This document shows positions 30,505-39,683 of a stretch of 64,000 bases of DNA, one piece after another. How positions within the stretch are numbered: the stretch's first letter is position 1; each line of letters begins with the position of its first letter. Made by a program: the position numbers and the translations under genes. The notes under the pieces were generated by a model that did not search any database, had not been told where the DNA came from, and was given only the letters and a program-made list of their open reading frames with translations. Source of the stretch: Iodobacter ciconiae (GTDB taxonomy: Bacteria; Pseudomonadota; Gammaproteobacteria; Burkholderiales; Chitinibacteraceae); the NCBI RefSeq assembly GCF_003952345.1, contig NZ_CP034433.1:2170001-2234000 (forward strand). Reading direction: 5' to 3'.

Positions 30505-31029
30505 ATGCGTATTCTCGCCCTGCTTGCTTTTTGCAGCTCAATGAGCCTGGCAGCCTGCCCGCCGCTGCTGGATTACCAAAGCAAAACACTAAAAGGGGAA
30601 GCTTTTGATCTTTGCAGCTATAGCGGCAAACCTATCCTGGTCGTCAATACGGCCAGTAAATGTGGCTTTACCCCGCAATTTGAAAAACTGGAAAAAATTT
30701 ATGCCAAATATAAGGAACAAGGTTTATTGGTTGTGGGATTTCCTTCCAATGATTTCAAACAGGAACTAACCGACAATAAAGAAATAGGCGATTTCTGCCG
30801 CCTGACTTACTTTGTGAAATTCCCGATGCTGGAAAAATCCAGCGTACGCGGCTCAAACGCCAATCCCCTCTTTCAACGATTAAGTCGTGCATCAGACACC
30901 ACACCCAAATGGAATTTCTACAAATACCTGATCGCTCCCGACGGTAAAACAGTAAGCGCATATAGCTCGCTCACCGAGCCGGATGATAAGGAAATCATCG
31001 CTAAAATTGAGAGCTGGCTGAAAAAATAA
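30505..31029 (+). CDS. Glutathione peroxidase family protein, probably exported
   Basis: 174 aa. The N-terminal hydrophobic stretch MRILALLAFCSSMSLAAC resembles a signal peptide, possibly of lipoprotein type, so the enzyme may act in the periplasm. The peroxidase fold shows NTASKCGFTPQ with peroxidatic C53, GFPSNDF and WNFYKYLI (catalytic Trp and Asn region). Such proteins reduce hydroperoxides using thioredoxin or glutathione. The usual GFPCNQF is here GFPSNDF, lacking the common resolving cysteine and the Gln at that site. AAGGA precedes the ATG. The next genes (convergent) are ahpF and ahpC, giving a peroxide-defence neighbourhood. Confidence 0.88.
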   Translation: MRILALLAFCSSMSLAACPPLLDYQSKTLKGEAFDLCSYSGKPILVVNTASKCGFTPQFEKLEKIYAKYKEQGLLVVGFPSNDFKQELTDNKEIGDFCRLTYFVKFPMLEKSSVRGSNANPLFQRLSRASDTTPKWNFYKYLIAPDGKTVSAYSSLTEPDDKEIIAKIESWLKK

Positions 31030-31142
31030 TACAGAGCTTAGGGCGCTGCCCCTATTCACTTAAGTAAAACTGCCGTCCTTTACTGGCGCATAAAAGCCAG
31101 CAAGCTATTCAATCAACAGGTGTATACCATCGCCTGATATGC

Positions 31143-31182
31143 AAACAGCCGCGAAAACCCATAGAGTCTTCGCGGCTGTTTT
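31143..31182. terminator. Bidirectional terminator between gpx and ahpF
   Basis: 13-bp stem AAACAGCCGCGAA / TTCGCGGCTGTTT with a 13-nt loop between the two convergent genes. Short T-runs in both directions. Confidence 0.8.
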
Positions 31183-31196
31183 ACTAATTAACGACT

Positions 31197-32741
31197 TTAA
31201 CTGCGCATTAAATAATCAAATGCGCCAAGCGAAGCCTTTGCCCCATCACCAATTGCAATAACGATTTGCTTAAATGGCACGGTCGTCACATCCCCTGCAG
31301 CAAACACACCTGCTAAAGAGGTTTGTCCACGGTTATCCACTTCAATTTCACCATGTTTGCTTAATTCCAGCGTGCCTTTCAGCCAGTCTGTATTGGGCAG
31401 TAAACCAATCTGCACAAAAATCCCAGCCAAGTCCACCTGATGCGATTCACCACTCTGGCGATCGGTATATTGCAAGCCTCTGACCTTTTGCCCATCACCC
31501 AGTACGGCGGTGGTTTGCGCCTGCTTTAGCACCACCACATTGGGCAGGCTATAGAGTTTTTTCTGCAATACTGCATCGGCGCGCAGCTCGGAACCATACT
31601 CCAGCAGGGTAACGTGCTCTACAATCCCGGCCAGATCAATCGCAGCTTCTACGCCGGAATTACCACCACCCACCACGGCCACGCGCTTACCCTTAAACAA
31701 AGGGCCATCGCAGTGCGGGCAGTACGCCACACCGCGGCCACGATATTCTTTTTCTCCCGGCACATTCATTTCACGCCAGCGCGCACCGGTCGCAATAATC
31801 ACCGACTTACTTTTCAAAGTGGCACCACTGGCAAGACGAATCTGGCTGATGCCATTTTCATCGAGGCTGAGTGATTCAGCCCGTTGCAGATTCATAATAT
31901 CTACATCGTAATGCTTTACATGCTGCTCCAGCGCCATCACCAGCTTGGGACCTTCGGTTTCCTGCACCGAAATAAAGTTTTCGATACTCATGGTATCCAG
32001 CACCTGACCACCAAAACGCTCGGCCACCACACCAGTGCGAATACCTTTACGCGCCGCATACACCGCTGCTGCCGCACCAGCCGGCCCGCCGCCAATCACC
32101 AGTAAATCGAACGGATCTTTAGCTGAAATCGCTTCCGCCTGGCGCTCTACCGAGCCGGTATCAAGCTTGGCAACCACTTCCTCAATCCCCATGCGGCCCT
32201 GGCCAAAGGCTTCACCATTCAGGTACACCGAAGGCACGGCCATAATTTGCCGGGCGTTCACTTCATCCTGAAATAACGCGCCGTCAATCATGACATGGCT
32301 GATTTTTGGATTAAGTACCGCCATCAGATTGAGCGATTGCACTACTTCCGGGCAATTCTGGCAAGTAAGTGAAATAAATGTTTCAAAATGCAGCTCACCC
32401 GGCAAGGCTTTAATTTGCTCGATCAGCGCCGCTTCAATCTTGGGCGGATGCCCCCCCACTTGCAGTAAAGCCAGTACCAAGGAGGTAAATTCATGCCCCA
32501 TCGGAATCCCGGCAAAACGCACACGGGCCTCTTCCCCTAAACGGGCAATGCCAAAAGAAGGCTTAAGCGCAGCATCATCAAAACGCAGCGTGATTTTATC
32601 TGACAGCTCAGTGATCTCTTGCAGCAGGCTGCTCATTTCTATCGCCGTACTGCTTTCATCTAAAGAGGCAATCAGCTCGATCGGGAATTGCAGTTTTTCT
32701 AAATAGGCGGAAAGTTGGGATTTGATATTAGCTTCAAGCAT
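31197..32741 (-). CDS. ahpF: Alkyl hydroperoxide reductase subunit F
   Basis: 514 aa flavoprotein disulfide reductase that passes electrons from NAD(P)H to AhpC. The N-terminal double-thioredoxin-like domain contains TCQNC (C127/C130). The FAD motif [15 protein letters not shown], the redox centre YCPHCDG (C341/C344), the NAD motif [12 protein letters not shown] and a C-terminal FAD motif FAAGDVT follow. Length is that of bacterial AhpF. It lies 152 bases downstream of ahpC on the same strand. The start ATG at 32741 ([10 protein letters not shown]) matches the family despite a weak binding site. Confidence 0.96.
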   Translation of the reverse strand: MLEANIKSQLSAYLEKLQFPIELIASLDESSTAIEMSSLLQEITELSDKITLRFDDAALKPSFGIARLGEEARVRFAGIPMGHEFTSLVLALLQVGGHPPKIEAALIEQIKALPGELHFETFISLTCQNCPEVVQSLNLMAVLNPKISHVMIDGALFQDEVNARQIMAVPSVYLNGEAFGQGRMGIEEVVAKLDTGSVERQAEAISAKDPFDLLVIGGGPAGAAAAVYAARKGIRTGVVAERFGGQVLDTMSIENFISVQETEGPKLVMALEQHVKHYDVDIMNLQRAESLSLDENGISQIRLASGATLKSKSVIIATGARWREMNVPGEKEYRGRGVAYCPHCDGPLFKGKRVAVVGGGNSGVEAAIDLAGIVEHVTLLEYGSELRADAVLQKKLYSLPNVVVLKQAQTTAVLGDGQKVRGLQYTDRQSGESHQVDLAGIFVQIGLLPNTDWLKGTLELSKHGEIEVDNRGQTSLAGVFAAGDVTTVPFKQIVIAIGDGAKASLGAFDYLMRS

Positions 32742-32893
32742 GGATGAATTATCCGAGATGGTTTTTATTGAAAAAGCGCCTGGCGCTGATAGAGAAAAAT
32801 GCTTTTACAATAAAAGCAATCATTTCAGGGCAACTGAAGCCTGAAGACTTCACCCGCCCTGCTTATTCCAATTAATTAAGGCCGGGTAAGGCC

Positions 32894-33457
32894 TTAAATC
32901 TTGCCTACTAAATCGAGCGATGGTGCCAGTGTTTCTGCACCTGGCTGCCATTTAGCCGGGCAAACTTCACCTGGATGCTTAGCGATGTATTGAGCAGCTT
33001 GCACTTTACGCATCAGCTCTGAAGCGGAGCGGCCAATGCCATTATCATGGATTTCGCAAAGCTTGATCTGGCCTTCCGGATTAATCAGGAAAGTGCCACG
33101 CAGTGCCAGGCCTTCTTCTTCAATCATCACATCAAAATTGCGGGTCAACACACCGGTAGGGTCAGCAAGCATCGGGTAGTTGATTTTTTTAATGGTATCC
33201 GATGTATCGTGCCAGGCCTTGTGGGTAAACTGGGTATCTGTCGAAACCGAATAAACCTCTACACCCATTTTCTGAAATTCAGGGTAAAAATCAGCCAGAT
33301 CTCCCAATTCGGTAGGACAAACAAAAGTAAAATCAGCAGGGTAGAAAAATACAATCGACCACTTGCCTTTCAGATCTGCCTCGGTAACCGAAGAGAACTT
33401 ACCTGCATGAAATGCATTAACTTTAAATGGTTTAATTTCAGTATTAATCAAAGACAC
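32894..33457 (-). CDS. ahpC: Alkyl hydroperoxide reductase subunit C (peroxiredoxin)
   Basis: 187 aa typical 2-Cys peroxiredoxin reducing H2O2 and organic hydroperoxides in the cytosol, recycled by AhpF. The peroxidatic cysteine C47 is in FTFVCPTE and the resolving cysteine C166 in EVCPAKW. The start is GTG at 33457, supported by AGGAGA six bases upstream and by the family N-terminus [10 protein letters not shown]. Upstream lies an imperfect 33-bp palindrome that could bind a regulator. Confidence 0.97.
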   Translation of the reverse strand: MSLINTEIKPFKVNAFHAGKFSSVTEADLKGKWSIVFFYPADFTFVCPTELGDLADFYPEFQKMGVEVYSVSTDTQFTHKAWHDTSDTIKKINYPMLADPTGVLTRNFDVMIEEEGLALRGTFLINPEGQIKLCEIHDNGIGRSASELMRKVQAAQYIAKHPGEVCPAKWQPGAETLAPSLDLVGKI

Positions 33458-33537
33458 AGTACTTCTCCTAAGAGGGAATATATTATTTGTTATTTAGTGA
33501 AGCCATATTAAACGCCCGCCTCTTTCAGGTCTAATTA

Positions 33538-33570
33538 ATAGTTTTTATCTTATGCATTAATAATTACTAT
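33538..33570. promoter_or_regulatory. Imperfect palindrome upstream of ahpC
   Basis: ATAGT...ACTAT outer arms and TTAT/ATAA inner arms over 33 bases, about 80 bases before the ahpC start. The ATAG/CTAT ends recall OxyR sites, but the internal N7 spacing does not fit all four half-sites. Confidence 0.3.
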
Positions 33571-33660
33571 ACACAAAAACTATTTTTAATATTACTACAA
33601 GGCCCTTCCTGCATGCTGAAGACTGTGATACATCAGTTTTCCCTATTGTCTCATTCAACT

Positions 33661-33684
33661 AAAAATAATCTCTTAAAAGAGATA
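33661..33684 (-). terminator. Weak terminator at the end of the defence operon
   Basis: ATCTCTT/AAGAGAT hairpin followed on the minus strand by TATTTTTAG, just past the metallopeptidase stop codon. Confidence 0.35.
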
Positions 33685-33694
33685 GCAAAAAAAC

Positions 33695-34468
33695 TCAATT
33701 CAGCAACATATTCGCCATCCCATCCAACCGACTTTTCACTGTTTCCCAGTGCGGCATCACTTGCCCCATTAAGCGATAAAATCGCTCACTGTGATTGTGT
33801 TCTGCTAAGTGGCAAAGCTCGTGCAAAATCACATAGTCGATGCAGTCTCTGGACGCTTTAACGAGATGAGGGTTTAGGGTTAAACGCCCGGCTGGTGAGC
33901 AGCTTCCCCACTGAGTTTGCATGGTCAGAACTCGGAGTGGTGGCTTGTCGCTCACCCAGAGTGCCTGCTCCAGCATGGTATCTAGCCTGCGTGCAAATAC
34001 TTCTTTAGCTCGCCCTTTGTACCAAGCAGCAAGCAATGCACTAGTTTTCTCAGCTGATTTTTCCCGCGCCGTGACTTCAATCTTTCCGCGCAACAACTTC
34101 ACGGATGGTTTTACAGCAGGGTTTTCAATCACCTTCAGCACATACTGTTTGCCAAGATAATAATGGCTTTCGCCGCTGATGTACTGCCGAGGGCGAACAT
34201 GCTCTAAGCGGCTGCCAAACTCGCGTAATTGCTGATAAATCCACCGGGCGCGCAACATGGCTGCTGCGATGACATCATCATCACTCGCAATTTCTGGCGC
34301 GCTGATTTGCACACGGCAATCTGGCAAAACCTTAATTAAAATTTTGCTGGCCTGACCAGATCGTGGCAGCCGTTCAAAACAAATTTGCTCATCGGCGTAA
34401 CTGAAACACAAATTAGTCTTGCTCGGTATGGGCTTGATAGTGACGTTCACCTCATCCCCCAGCAGCAT
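33695..34468 (-). CDS. YgjP/DUF45-type zinc metallopeptidase-like protein
   Basis: 257 aa. The C-terminal half has the zinc motif HELCHLAEHNHSERF (HExxH plus a downstream His) and WGSCSPAGRLTLNP, both characteristic of the YgjP/SprT-like family. The role of the family is not settled; members are very often encoded next to type I restriction genes. Its start overlaps the end of hsdR by 17 bases, so it is the last gene of the RM/defence operon and translationally coupled. A GTG seven codons inside (VNVTIKP) is an alternative start. Confidence 0.85.
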   Translation of the reverse strand: MLLGDEVNVTIKPIPSKTNLCFSYADEQICFERLPRSGQASKILIKVLPDCRVQISAPEIASDDDVIAAAMLRARWIYQQLREFGSRLEHVRPRQYISGESHYYLGKQYVLKVIENPAVKPSVKLLRGKIEVTAREKSAEKTSALLAAWYKGRAKEVFARRLDTMLEQALWVSDKPPLRVLTMQTQWGSCSPAGRLTLNPHLVKASRDCIDYVILHELCHLAEHNHSERFYRLMGQVMPHWETVKSRLDGMANMLLN

Positions 34469-37400
34469 TTAAACCAACACGGGTAATCTGCACCACCCAT
34501 TCAACCAGTGCTTTAGCCTGATCCATACCTGCGCCGATAGCTTTGCATTCGGCGAACAGCACAGGCAATAGCTGTTTACGAATATTTGACTCAATGTTTT
34601 GCGGATTAATCGAATGCTCGGCAACCGATTGCTCAACCATTTTGTCAATTTGAAAAGCCAGCCCCACCCATTTATCAACAATTTGGGCATCATTAATCGC
34701 AAACACCTCGGGCAAGGTTTTTTTGAATATGCCGAAATAAGCTTGAGCATGGCGGTTCCCCGCAAATGCATCGGGCAATTCATCCAACTGCCGCTGCTGC
34801 ACTTTTTCTTCAAACGAATGGAACAGCAGGTATTGCTTCAGGGGATGATCAAATAGCTTTTCTGCATCGTTAATCGCATCACGCAGCAACTTCGAAAAGG
34901 CTTCCTGCGCATAAGGATCATCGCGTAGCTCTTGCTCAATCATCCTAGCGACACGGGTTTTAATGATATCGGTTTCGTTGCGTGTTTTTTCCTCAGACCA
35001 ATCTTCTGGTTTGGGTTTAGTGCCCATTTTGCCAACTTCGTAAGTACCGCCTGGCTCCCTGACCTCAATACCCACCACATGCTTATCGAGCAGCTTTTTC
35101 ACCTGTACTGCGTAATCATCGTAGTTAATCGTATCACCAGAGTCCTGCTTTACCAGCAGACGCAAACTAGAAAACTGCTTTACCGCCTCTTTATATTGCT
35201 GGTGATCCGTATCACTAAAGCTTTTATCTTCAAAGAATGTAGCCGATTGCAGTGCAACCTTCATGCAGCCAGAGAACTCGGTTAACGCTTCGTAAAAATC
35301 ATCACGAACTTTCTGGTTCACATCAACCAGCTCACCGTTTCGGTCTTCCGTTTTCGGCACCAATACTTGCCGCAGTTGTTCGATGTCATTCTTGTTCTTA
35401 ACGCAGTCAAAAATAGCCCATAGCTGTTTGTATAAACGAGGCAGGCGCTTATATTCGGTACTCATCGGGTTATACAGCCCGGCAATATCATTGATGTCGT
35501 ATCCGCCCTGGGTGCGTGATGCAAGGTCCTGATACTTGGCAATGGTGGTATCCAGCTCAGCCAGAATGCCGCGATAGTCGATCAACAAACCGAATTTCTT
35601 CAGCGAGTGCAATCGATTTACACGAGCAATCGCTTGAATCAAATTATGCTCTTTGAGCGGTTTATCGATATAAAGCACGGTGTTTTTTGGCTCGTCAAAG
35701 CCTGTGAGCAGTTTATCCACCACAATCAGCAGCTTGAGCGAATCATCCTTCTCGAAGCGATCAATGATCTGCTTGGTATAGACCTGCCCATCCTGTGACC
35801 CCACGTTCTCTTTCCACCACTGCGTAACGATGGGCATCGTGGCTTCATCAACCTCCGAGTTACCTTCACGGGTATCGGGAGCGCTGATCACGACGGCAGA
35901 TTCAAACAGCCCAGCTTCATCAAGATATTTTTTATATTTGATAGCGGATACTTTGCTATCACAAGCAAGCTGCCCCTTCAGGCCATCATTGATATTCTTC
36001 ACAAAGTGATTAGCGATATCGAGCGCAATCAGCCTAATGCGATCTTCTGCACTATAAATCTGCCCTTTACGCGCAAATTTACTTTTCAAATCAGCTTTTT
36101 GTGCGGGTGTCAGCCCTTCGGTAATACGCTCAAACCACGTATCAATCGCACGCTCATTCACATCCAAATCAGGGATACGCTCTTCATACAGTAGCGGGGT
36201 AACCGCTTTATCTTCCACCGCCCGCTGCATGGTGTAGGCATGAACAATCGGGCCGAATTTACTGGTCGTTTTGTCGTCTTTTAATAAGGGCGTACCAGTG
36301 AATGCCACAAACGCCGCATTAGGCATAGCTTGCTTCATGCGGATATTATTTTCACCGCCCTGGCTGCGATGGCCTTCATCAATTAATACAATGATGTCAG
36401 CACTGGTATTCGTGCATTCTGGCATCTTGGTCGCGGTATTAAATTTGTGGATTAAAGAAAAAACAATACGCTCGGTACCGGTGCTAATTTGCTCAGCTAA
36501 GCGCTTGCCTGATGTCGCAATGGCTAGCTCTTTATCTTTTTTACCCGATAGCTCACCACCTGAAGCAAACGTTTTGGAGAGCTGGGTTTCTAAATCAACG
36601 CGGTCGGTTACAACAACAATACGACACTGCTTGAGTGAGTCATGCAGGATCAGTGCCTTACTCAAGAAAACCATCGTGAAAGACTTGCCAGAGCCCGTGG
36701 TGTGCCAAATCACGCCACCTTCCCGCCCGCCATCGGAACGGCGGGTATTGATACGATCAATCAAACGCTTAATGCCAAACACCTGCTGATAGCGGGCAAC
36801 AATCTTGCCGACCTTTTTATCGTACAAAGTAAAAAAGCGCACCATTTCCAGCAAGCGAGCAGGCATCAACAGGCTGATCAGCAATTTATCCTGCCCTGTT
36901 ACGGCCAGCTCACCGCCTGCCAGCAGCGATTGATACCACGTCAAATCCTTAGCCGGGCGATGATTGAAAAGGGAATCAGTCTGCAACGGGCTGATTGTTT
37001 TATTCTTAATCGCATACATCTGCGCATCAGAAATATCCTCTTCCCGCCAGGCCGCAAAAAACTTCTCCGGTGTGCCGCAAGTACCGTATCGGCCATCGGT
37101 GCCATTAATGGACAAAATCAGCTGGGCATAGGCAAACAGGCGGGGGATTTCATCATGGCGCTGGTTACGCAGCGATTGCGAAATGCCTTCGGAAATACTC
37201 GGGCCTTTATTGCCATCAGGGCGCTTAGCCTCAATAATTACCAGCGGAATCCCGTTCACAAAGCACACAATATCCGGGCGGCGGCTGTCGATACCACCCG
37301 AGCGGGTAACACTAAATTCTTCCGTGAACAGAAAGCTATTATTTCCTGGGGTTTGCCATTCGATCAAAGCAATTGTTGGATTGGCTTTTTTGCCATCCAC

Positions 37401-37736
37401 AAACTCAGTTACCGAAATACCATACAACATATGGTTGTAAAGCTTCTCGTTGGCATGCACCAAGCCTTCATTGAGCGCCGGGCTACAAACTTCGGCAATC
37501 AGCTTATCAATCGCCTTGTCAGACAGCGCTTGCTCACGGCCTTCGAAGCGAAAGCGGCGCGTTTGCAAAACCTGCCGCAGCTCATCGCGCAATACCACTT
37601 CATCTTGCCTGCCACCGCGCTTGGCTAAAGCCTGATCGGGCGGCAGGAAAGTCCAGCCAAGATTGGTTAGTAGCGTTAGCGCGGGGATTTTGGCGCTGTA
37701 TTCTTCCTGAAATTTTGGGGCAAACTGATCGGTCAT
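34452..37736 (-). CDS. hsdR: Type I restriction enzyme, R (motor/nuclease) subunit
   Basis: 1094 aa. The N-terminal PD-(D/E)xK nuclease shows RRPDIVCF (D155) and IIEAKRPD (E169, K171). The SF2 translocase part has Walker A TTGSGKS (K351), LIDEGHRSQ (motif II), AFTGTPL (motif III), and ARVNRLHSLKKFG (motif VI region). HsdR cleaves unmodified DNA after ATP-driven translocation, in complex with HsdM2S. All motifs look intact. It is separated from its hsdM and hsdS by an OLD nuclease/UvrD helicase pair but stays on the same strand with a 49-base gap, so a single transcript is likely. Confidence 0.95.
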   Translation of the reverse strand: MTDQFAPKFQEEYSAKIPALTLLTNLGWTFLPPDQALAKRGGRQDEVVLRDELRQVLQTRRFRFEGREQALSDKAIDKLIAEVCSPALNEGLVHANEKLYNHMLYGISVTEFVDGKKANPTIALIEWQTPGNNSFLFTEEFSVTRSGGIDSRRPDIVCFVNGIPLVIIEAKRPDGNKGPSISEGISQSLRNQRHDEIPRLFAYAQLILSINGTDGRYGTCGTPEKFFAAWREEDISDAQMYAIKNKTISPLQTDSLFNHRPAKDLTWYQSLLAGGELAVTGQDKLLISLLMPARLLEMVRFFTLYDKKVGKIVARYQQVFGIKRLIDRINTRRSDGGREGGVIWHTTGSGKSFTMVFLSKALILHDSLKQCRIVVVTDRVDLETQLSKTFASGGELSGKKDKELAIATSGKRLAEQISTGTERIVFSLIHKFNTATKMPECTNTSADIIVLIDEGHRSQGGENNIRMKQAMPNAAFVAFTGTPLLKDDKTTSKFGPIVHAYTMQRAVEDKAVTPLLYEERIPDLDVNERAIDTWFERITEGLTPAQKADLKSKFARKGQIYSAEDRIRLIALDIANHFVKNINDGLKGQLACDSKVSAIKYKKYLDEAGLFESAVVISAPDTREGNSEVDEATMPIVTQWWKENVGSQDGQVYTKQIIDRFEKDDSLKLLIVVDKLLTGFDEPKNTVLYIDKPLKEHNLIQAIARVNRLHSLKKFGLLIDYRGILAELDTTIAKYQDLASRTQGGYDINDIAGLYNPMSTEYKRLPRLYKQLWAIFDCVKNKNDIEQLRQVLVPKTEDRNGELVDVNQKVRDDFYEALTEFSGCMKVALQSATFFEDKSFSDTDHQQYKEAVKQFSSLRLLVKQDSGDTINYDDYAVQVKKLLDKHVVGIEVREPGGTYEVGKMGTKPKPEDWSEEKTRNETDIIKTRVARMIEQELRDDPYAQEAFSKLLRDAINDAEKLFDHPLKQYLLFHSFEEKVQQRQLDELPDAFAGNRHAQAYFGIFKKTLPEVFAINDAQIVDKWVGLAFQIDKMVEQSVAEHSINPQNIESNIRKQLLPVLFAECKAIGAGMDQAKALVEWVVQITRVGLNAAGG

Positions 37737-37785
37737 TACTTATCCTGCTGTTTTTAGCAACGGCTAATTCATACGAGAGGGGTGG

Positions 37786-39681
37786 TTACTCGATTTCAAT
37801 TACGAATCGAGACACTCGCTGAAATCTGCGGTCACCCCATGGCATCATTCGCTGCTTTGGGTAAGTGATGAATAACCATCGTTTTGCTCTAGTGATGGCA
37901 ACAAACGCACTGTTACGTTCTTCATCAATCTCTTTTGGTGTCTGCGCCCGGTAATCAGGAAATACCCCCTCACACATGCCCATCAAGAAAACAATATCTT
38001 TTTCCAATCCTTTCATTGTATGAACTGTACTTAAGGTCAAGCCTTTATCGGGTCCAGTATCAACCAACTGCCCCAAAGCCAATGCATTGCGAAATGCAGC
38101 CAAAGAGCTGCCTAGCCCTTTACGTTTAAACAATGTCCATGATTGACCAAATTCGTCTAATTCAGCGTGGCTCAATCTAAGCTCTTCTGATTTTGCATCA
38201 GTTAAACACTCACTCTCTTGGCTTATTGCATCAAGCTTCGCTTTAAATTTATCAATGAATTTTCGAATATTTGGCTCTTCTGCATCCAATTGATTAATTT
38301 CACCAATTAGGCTTGAGTACAGTTTGGCATTCTCATCGTTAAGACTCAGGGCATTCTCTGATATGGCGCTTAGAACATCATCTCCCCATTCTTTAGGCTC
38401 TGGAATATCCAATACAGAGCAAAGTTTTCTACCATCAACCCAATCTTTAGAATTGATTTTTAGCCGAACTGCATAGTCAAGTATCTTTCCAAACACAGTT
38501 GCGCGTTCTAGTTGTCGCTCCCCTTTTCTCAATGAGAAAGGGATTCCTTTTTCTTTAAGGGAATCTTCAAACTTGCCAAATACAAAACGATTTCTCGCTA
38601 TGACAACCATTTTATCGAGACTTATTTCACCCTCAATTTCATTGTCAAACTTTTGACTTAGAAGTCGTTCGATTGAAGCAGAAATCCATTCAGCCTCATC
38701 TTCTTCTGTTGTAAAGTGGATAATTTCAACTTTGCCTTCAAGCGCATAATCTAGCTCTACTTGAGCGCCTGGTCGTAGTTTATTTGCAGCCCTTATTACG
38801 GCTTTTGAGCTACGATAATTTTCTTTTAGCTCAAAAACCTGAGGCCTAAAATCGGCAATAAAGTCGTTGCAGAAGAAATCTTTGGAAGAACCGTTAAATC
38901 CGTAGATCATTTGATTTGGATCGCCGACCATCAGAACACTTTGAATGGCATCGCCACAAAGTGCTTTTATGAATTCATATTGGGCACGATTCAGATCCTG
39001 AGCCTCATCGACACAAATATGCTTGTACTGTGACCGATATATCTTGGCTACCCAATCATGAGTAAGTAGGATTTTATGCGCATAGACCAAGATATCGTCA
39101 TAATCAATGCCGCCGCTATTCAATAAAGCAGACTGGTAGTCTTGAAAAACTTTCCAGATATTGCCATCAGGATATTGTTCAGCCACATCAAACTCGGTTA
39201 ATAATTCACGTTTGATTTTTGAAAAAATATCCATGTAACTCTGTAAAATTTTCTTCCTTTCTTTGCGCTCGCCAGAGTTGCTACCCTCAAGATAGGTATC
39301 AATATCAACCCCTTCATCACGCAGTGACTGAAGAAATACTTCCATCCGATCTTGATCACGGTCGTAAATGTGCAGTTCGGGAGGTAAGCCAACTGTATGG
39401 CCATATTTCTCCAGGACACGCTGTGCAACAGAATGAATGGTTGCAATCCAGGCACGGTCTTCTGCCTGTTCACAATCCTCTAAACGTGTTGCCATCTCTT
39501 CAGCGGCTTTATTGGTGAAGGTCAGCGCAATGACCCCTTCCTTTTTAGTGTTCTGCAAGAGAAATCGTACCCGCTCAGTCAGCACACGGGTTTTACCAGA
39601 TCCCGCAGAGGCTAGAACCTGAATTGCTTTATACATATCGGTATTAACTATATCAGCCTGAGCCAATGAGAGATTTAGCAT
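37786..39681 (-). CDS. UvrD/Rep-like superfamily 1 helicase, GajB-like partner of the upstream OLD nuclease
   Basis: 631 aa. SF1A helicase motifs in order: ASAGSGKT (I, residues 24-31), ALTFTNKAAEEM (Ia), CVDEAQDLN (II), MVGDPNQMIYGFNG (III), ELKENYRS (IV), LSTVHTMKGLEKD (V) and AFVAITRAKRWLF (VI). All look functional. Pairs of OLD nuclease plus UvrD-like helicase define Gabija anti-phage systems, in which GajB follows GajA as here. This helicase is longer than the founding GajB (~494 aa). The ATG at 39681 lies two bases after the nuclease stop and has GGAA upstream; an ATG four codons earlier would overlap it. Confidence 0.85.
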   Translation of the reverse strand: MLNLSLAQADIVNTDMYKAIQVLASAGSGKTRVLTERVRFLLQNTKKEGVIALTFTNKAAEEMATRLEDCEQAEDRAWIATIHSVAQRVLEKYGHTVGLPPELHIYDRDQDRMEVFLQSLRDEGVDIDTYLEGSNSGERKERKKILQSYMDIFSKIKRELLTEFDVAEQYPDGNIWKVFQDYQSALLNSGGIDYDDILVYAHKILLTHDWVAKIYRSQYKHICVDEAQDLNRAQYEFIKALCGDAIQSVLMVGDPNQMIYGFNGSSKDFFCNDFIADFRPQVFELKENYRSSKAVIRAANKLRPGAQVELDYALEGKVEIIHFTTEEDEAEWISASIERLLSQKFDNEIEGEISLDKMVVIARNRFVFGKFEDSLKEKGIPFSLRKGERQLERATVFGKILDYAVRLKINSKDWVDGRKLCSVLDIPEPKEWGDDVLSAISENALSLNDENAKLYSSLIGEINQLDAEEPNIRKFIDKFKAKLDAISQESECLTDAKSEELRLSHAELDEFGQSWTLFKRKGLGSSLAAFRNALALGQLVDTGPDKGLTLSTVHTMKGLEKDIVFLMGMCEGVFPDYRAQTPKEIDEERNSAFVAITRAKRWLFITYPKQRMMPWGDRRFQRVSRFVIEIE

Positions 39682-39683
39682 GC

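Noticed and set aside
33538..33570. OxyR binding site upstream of ahpC
   Set aside because: Outer ATAG/CTAT match, but the four half-sites are not spaced by 7 bases, so it is listed only as a weak palindrome.
33613..33861. 82-aa plus-strand frame beginning MLKTVIHQF
   Set aside because: Mostly antisense to the YgjP-like gene, whose HELCH motif and length show it is the real gene.
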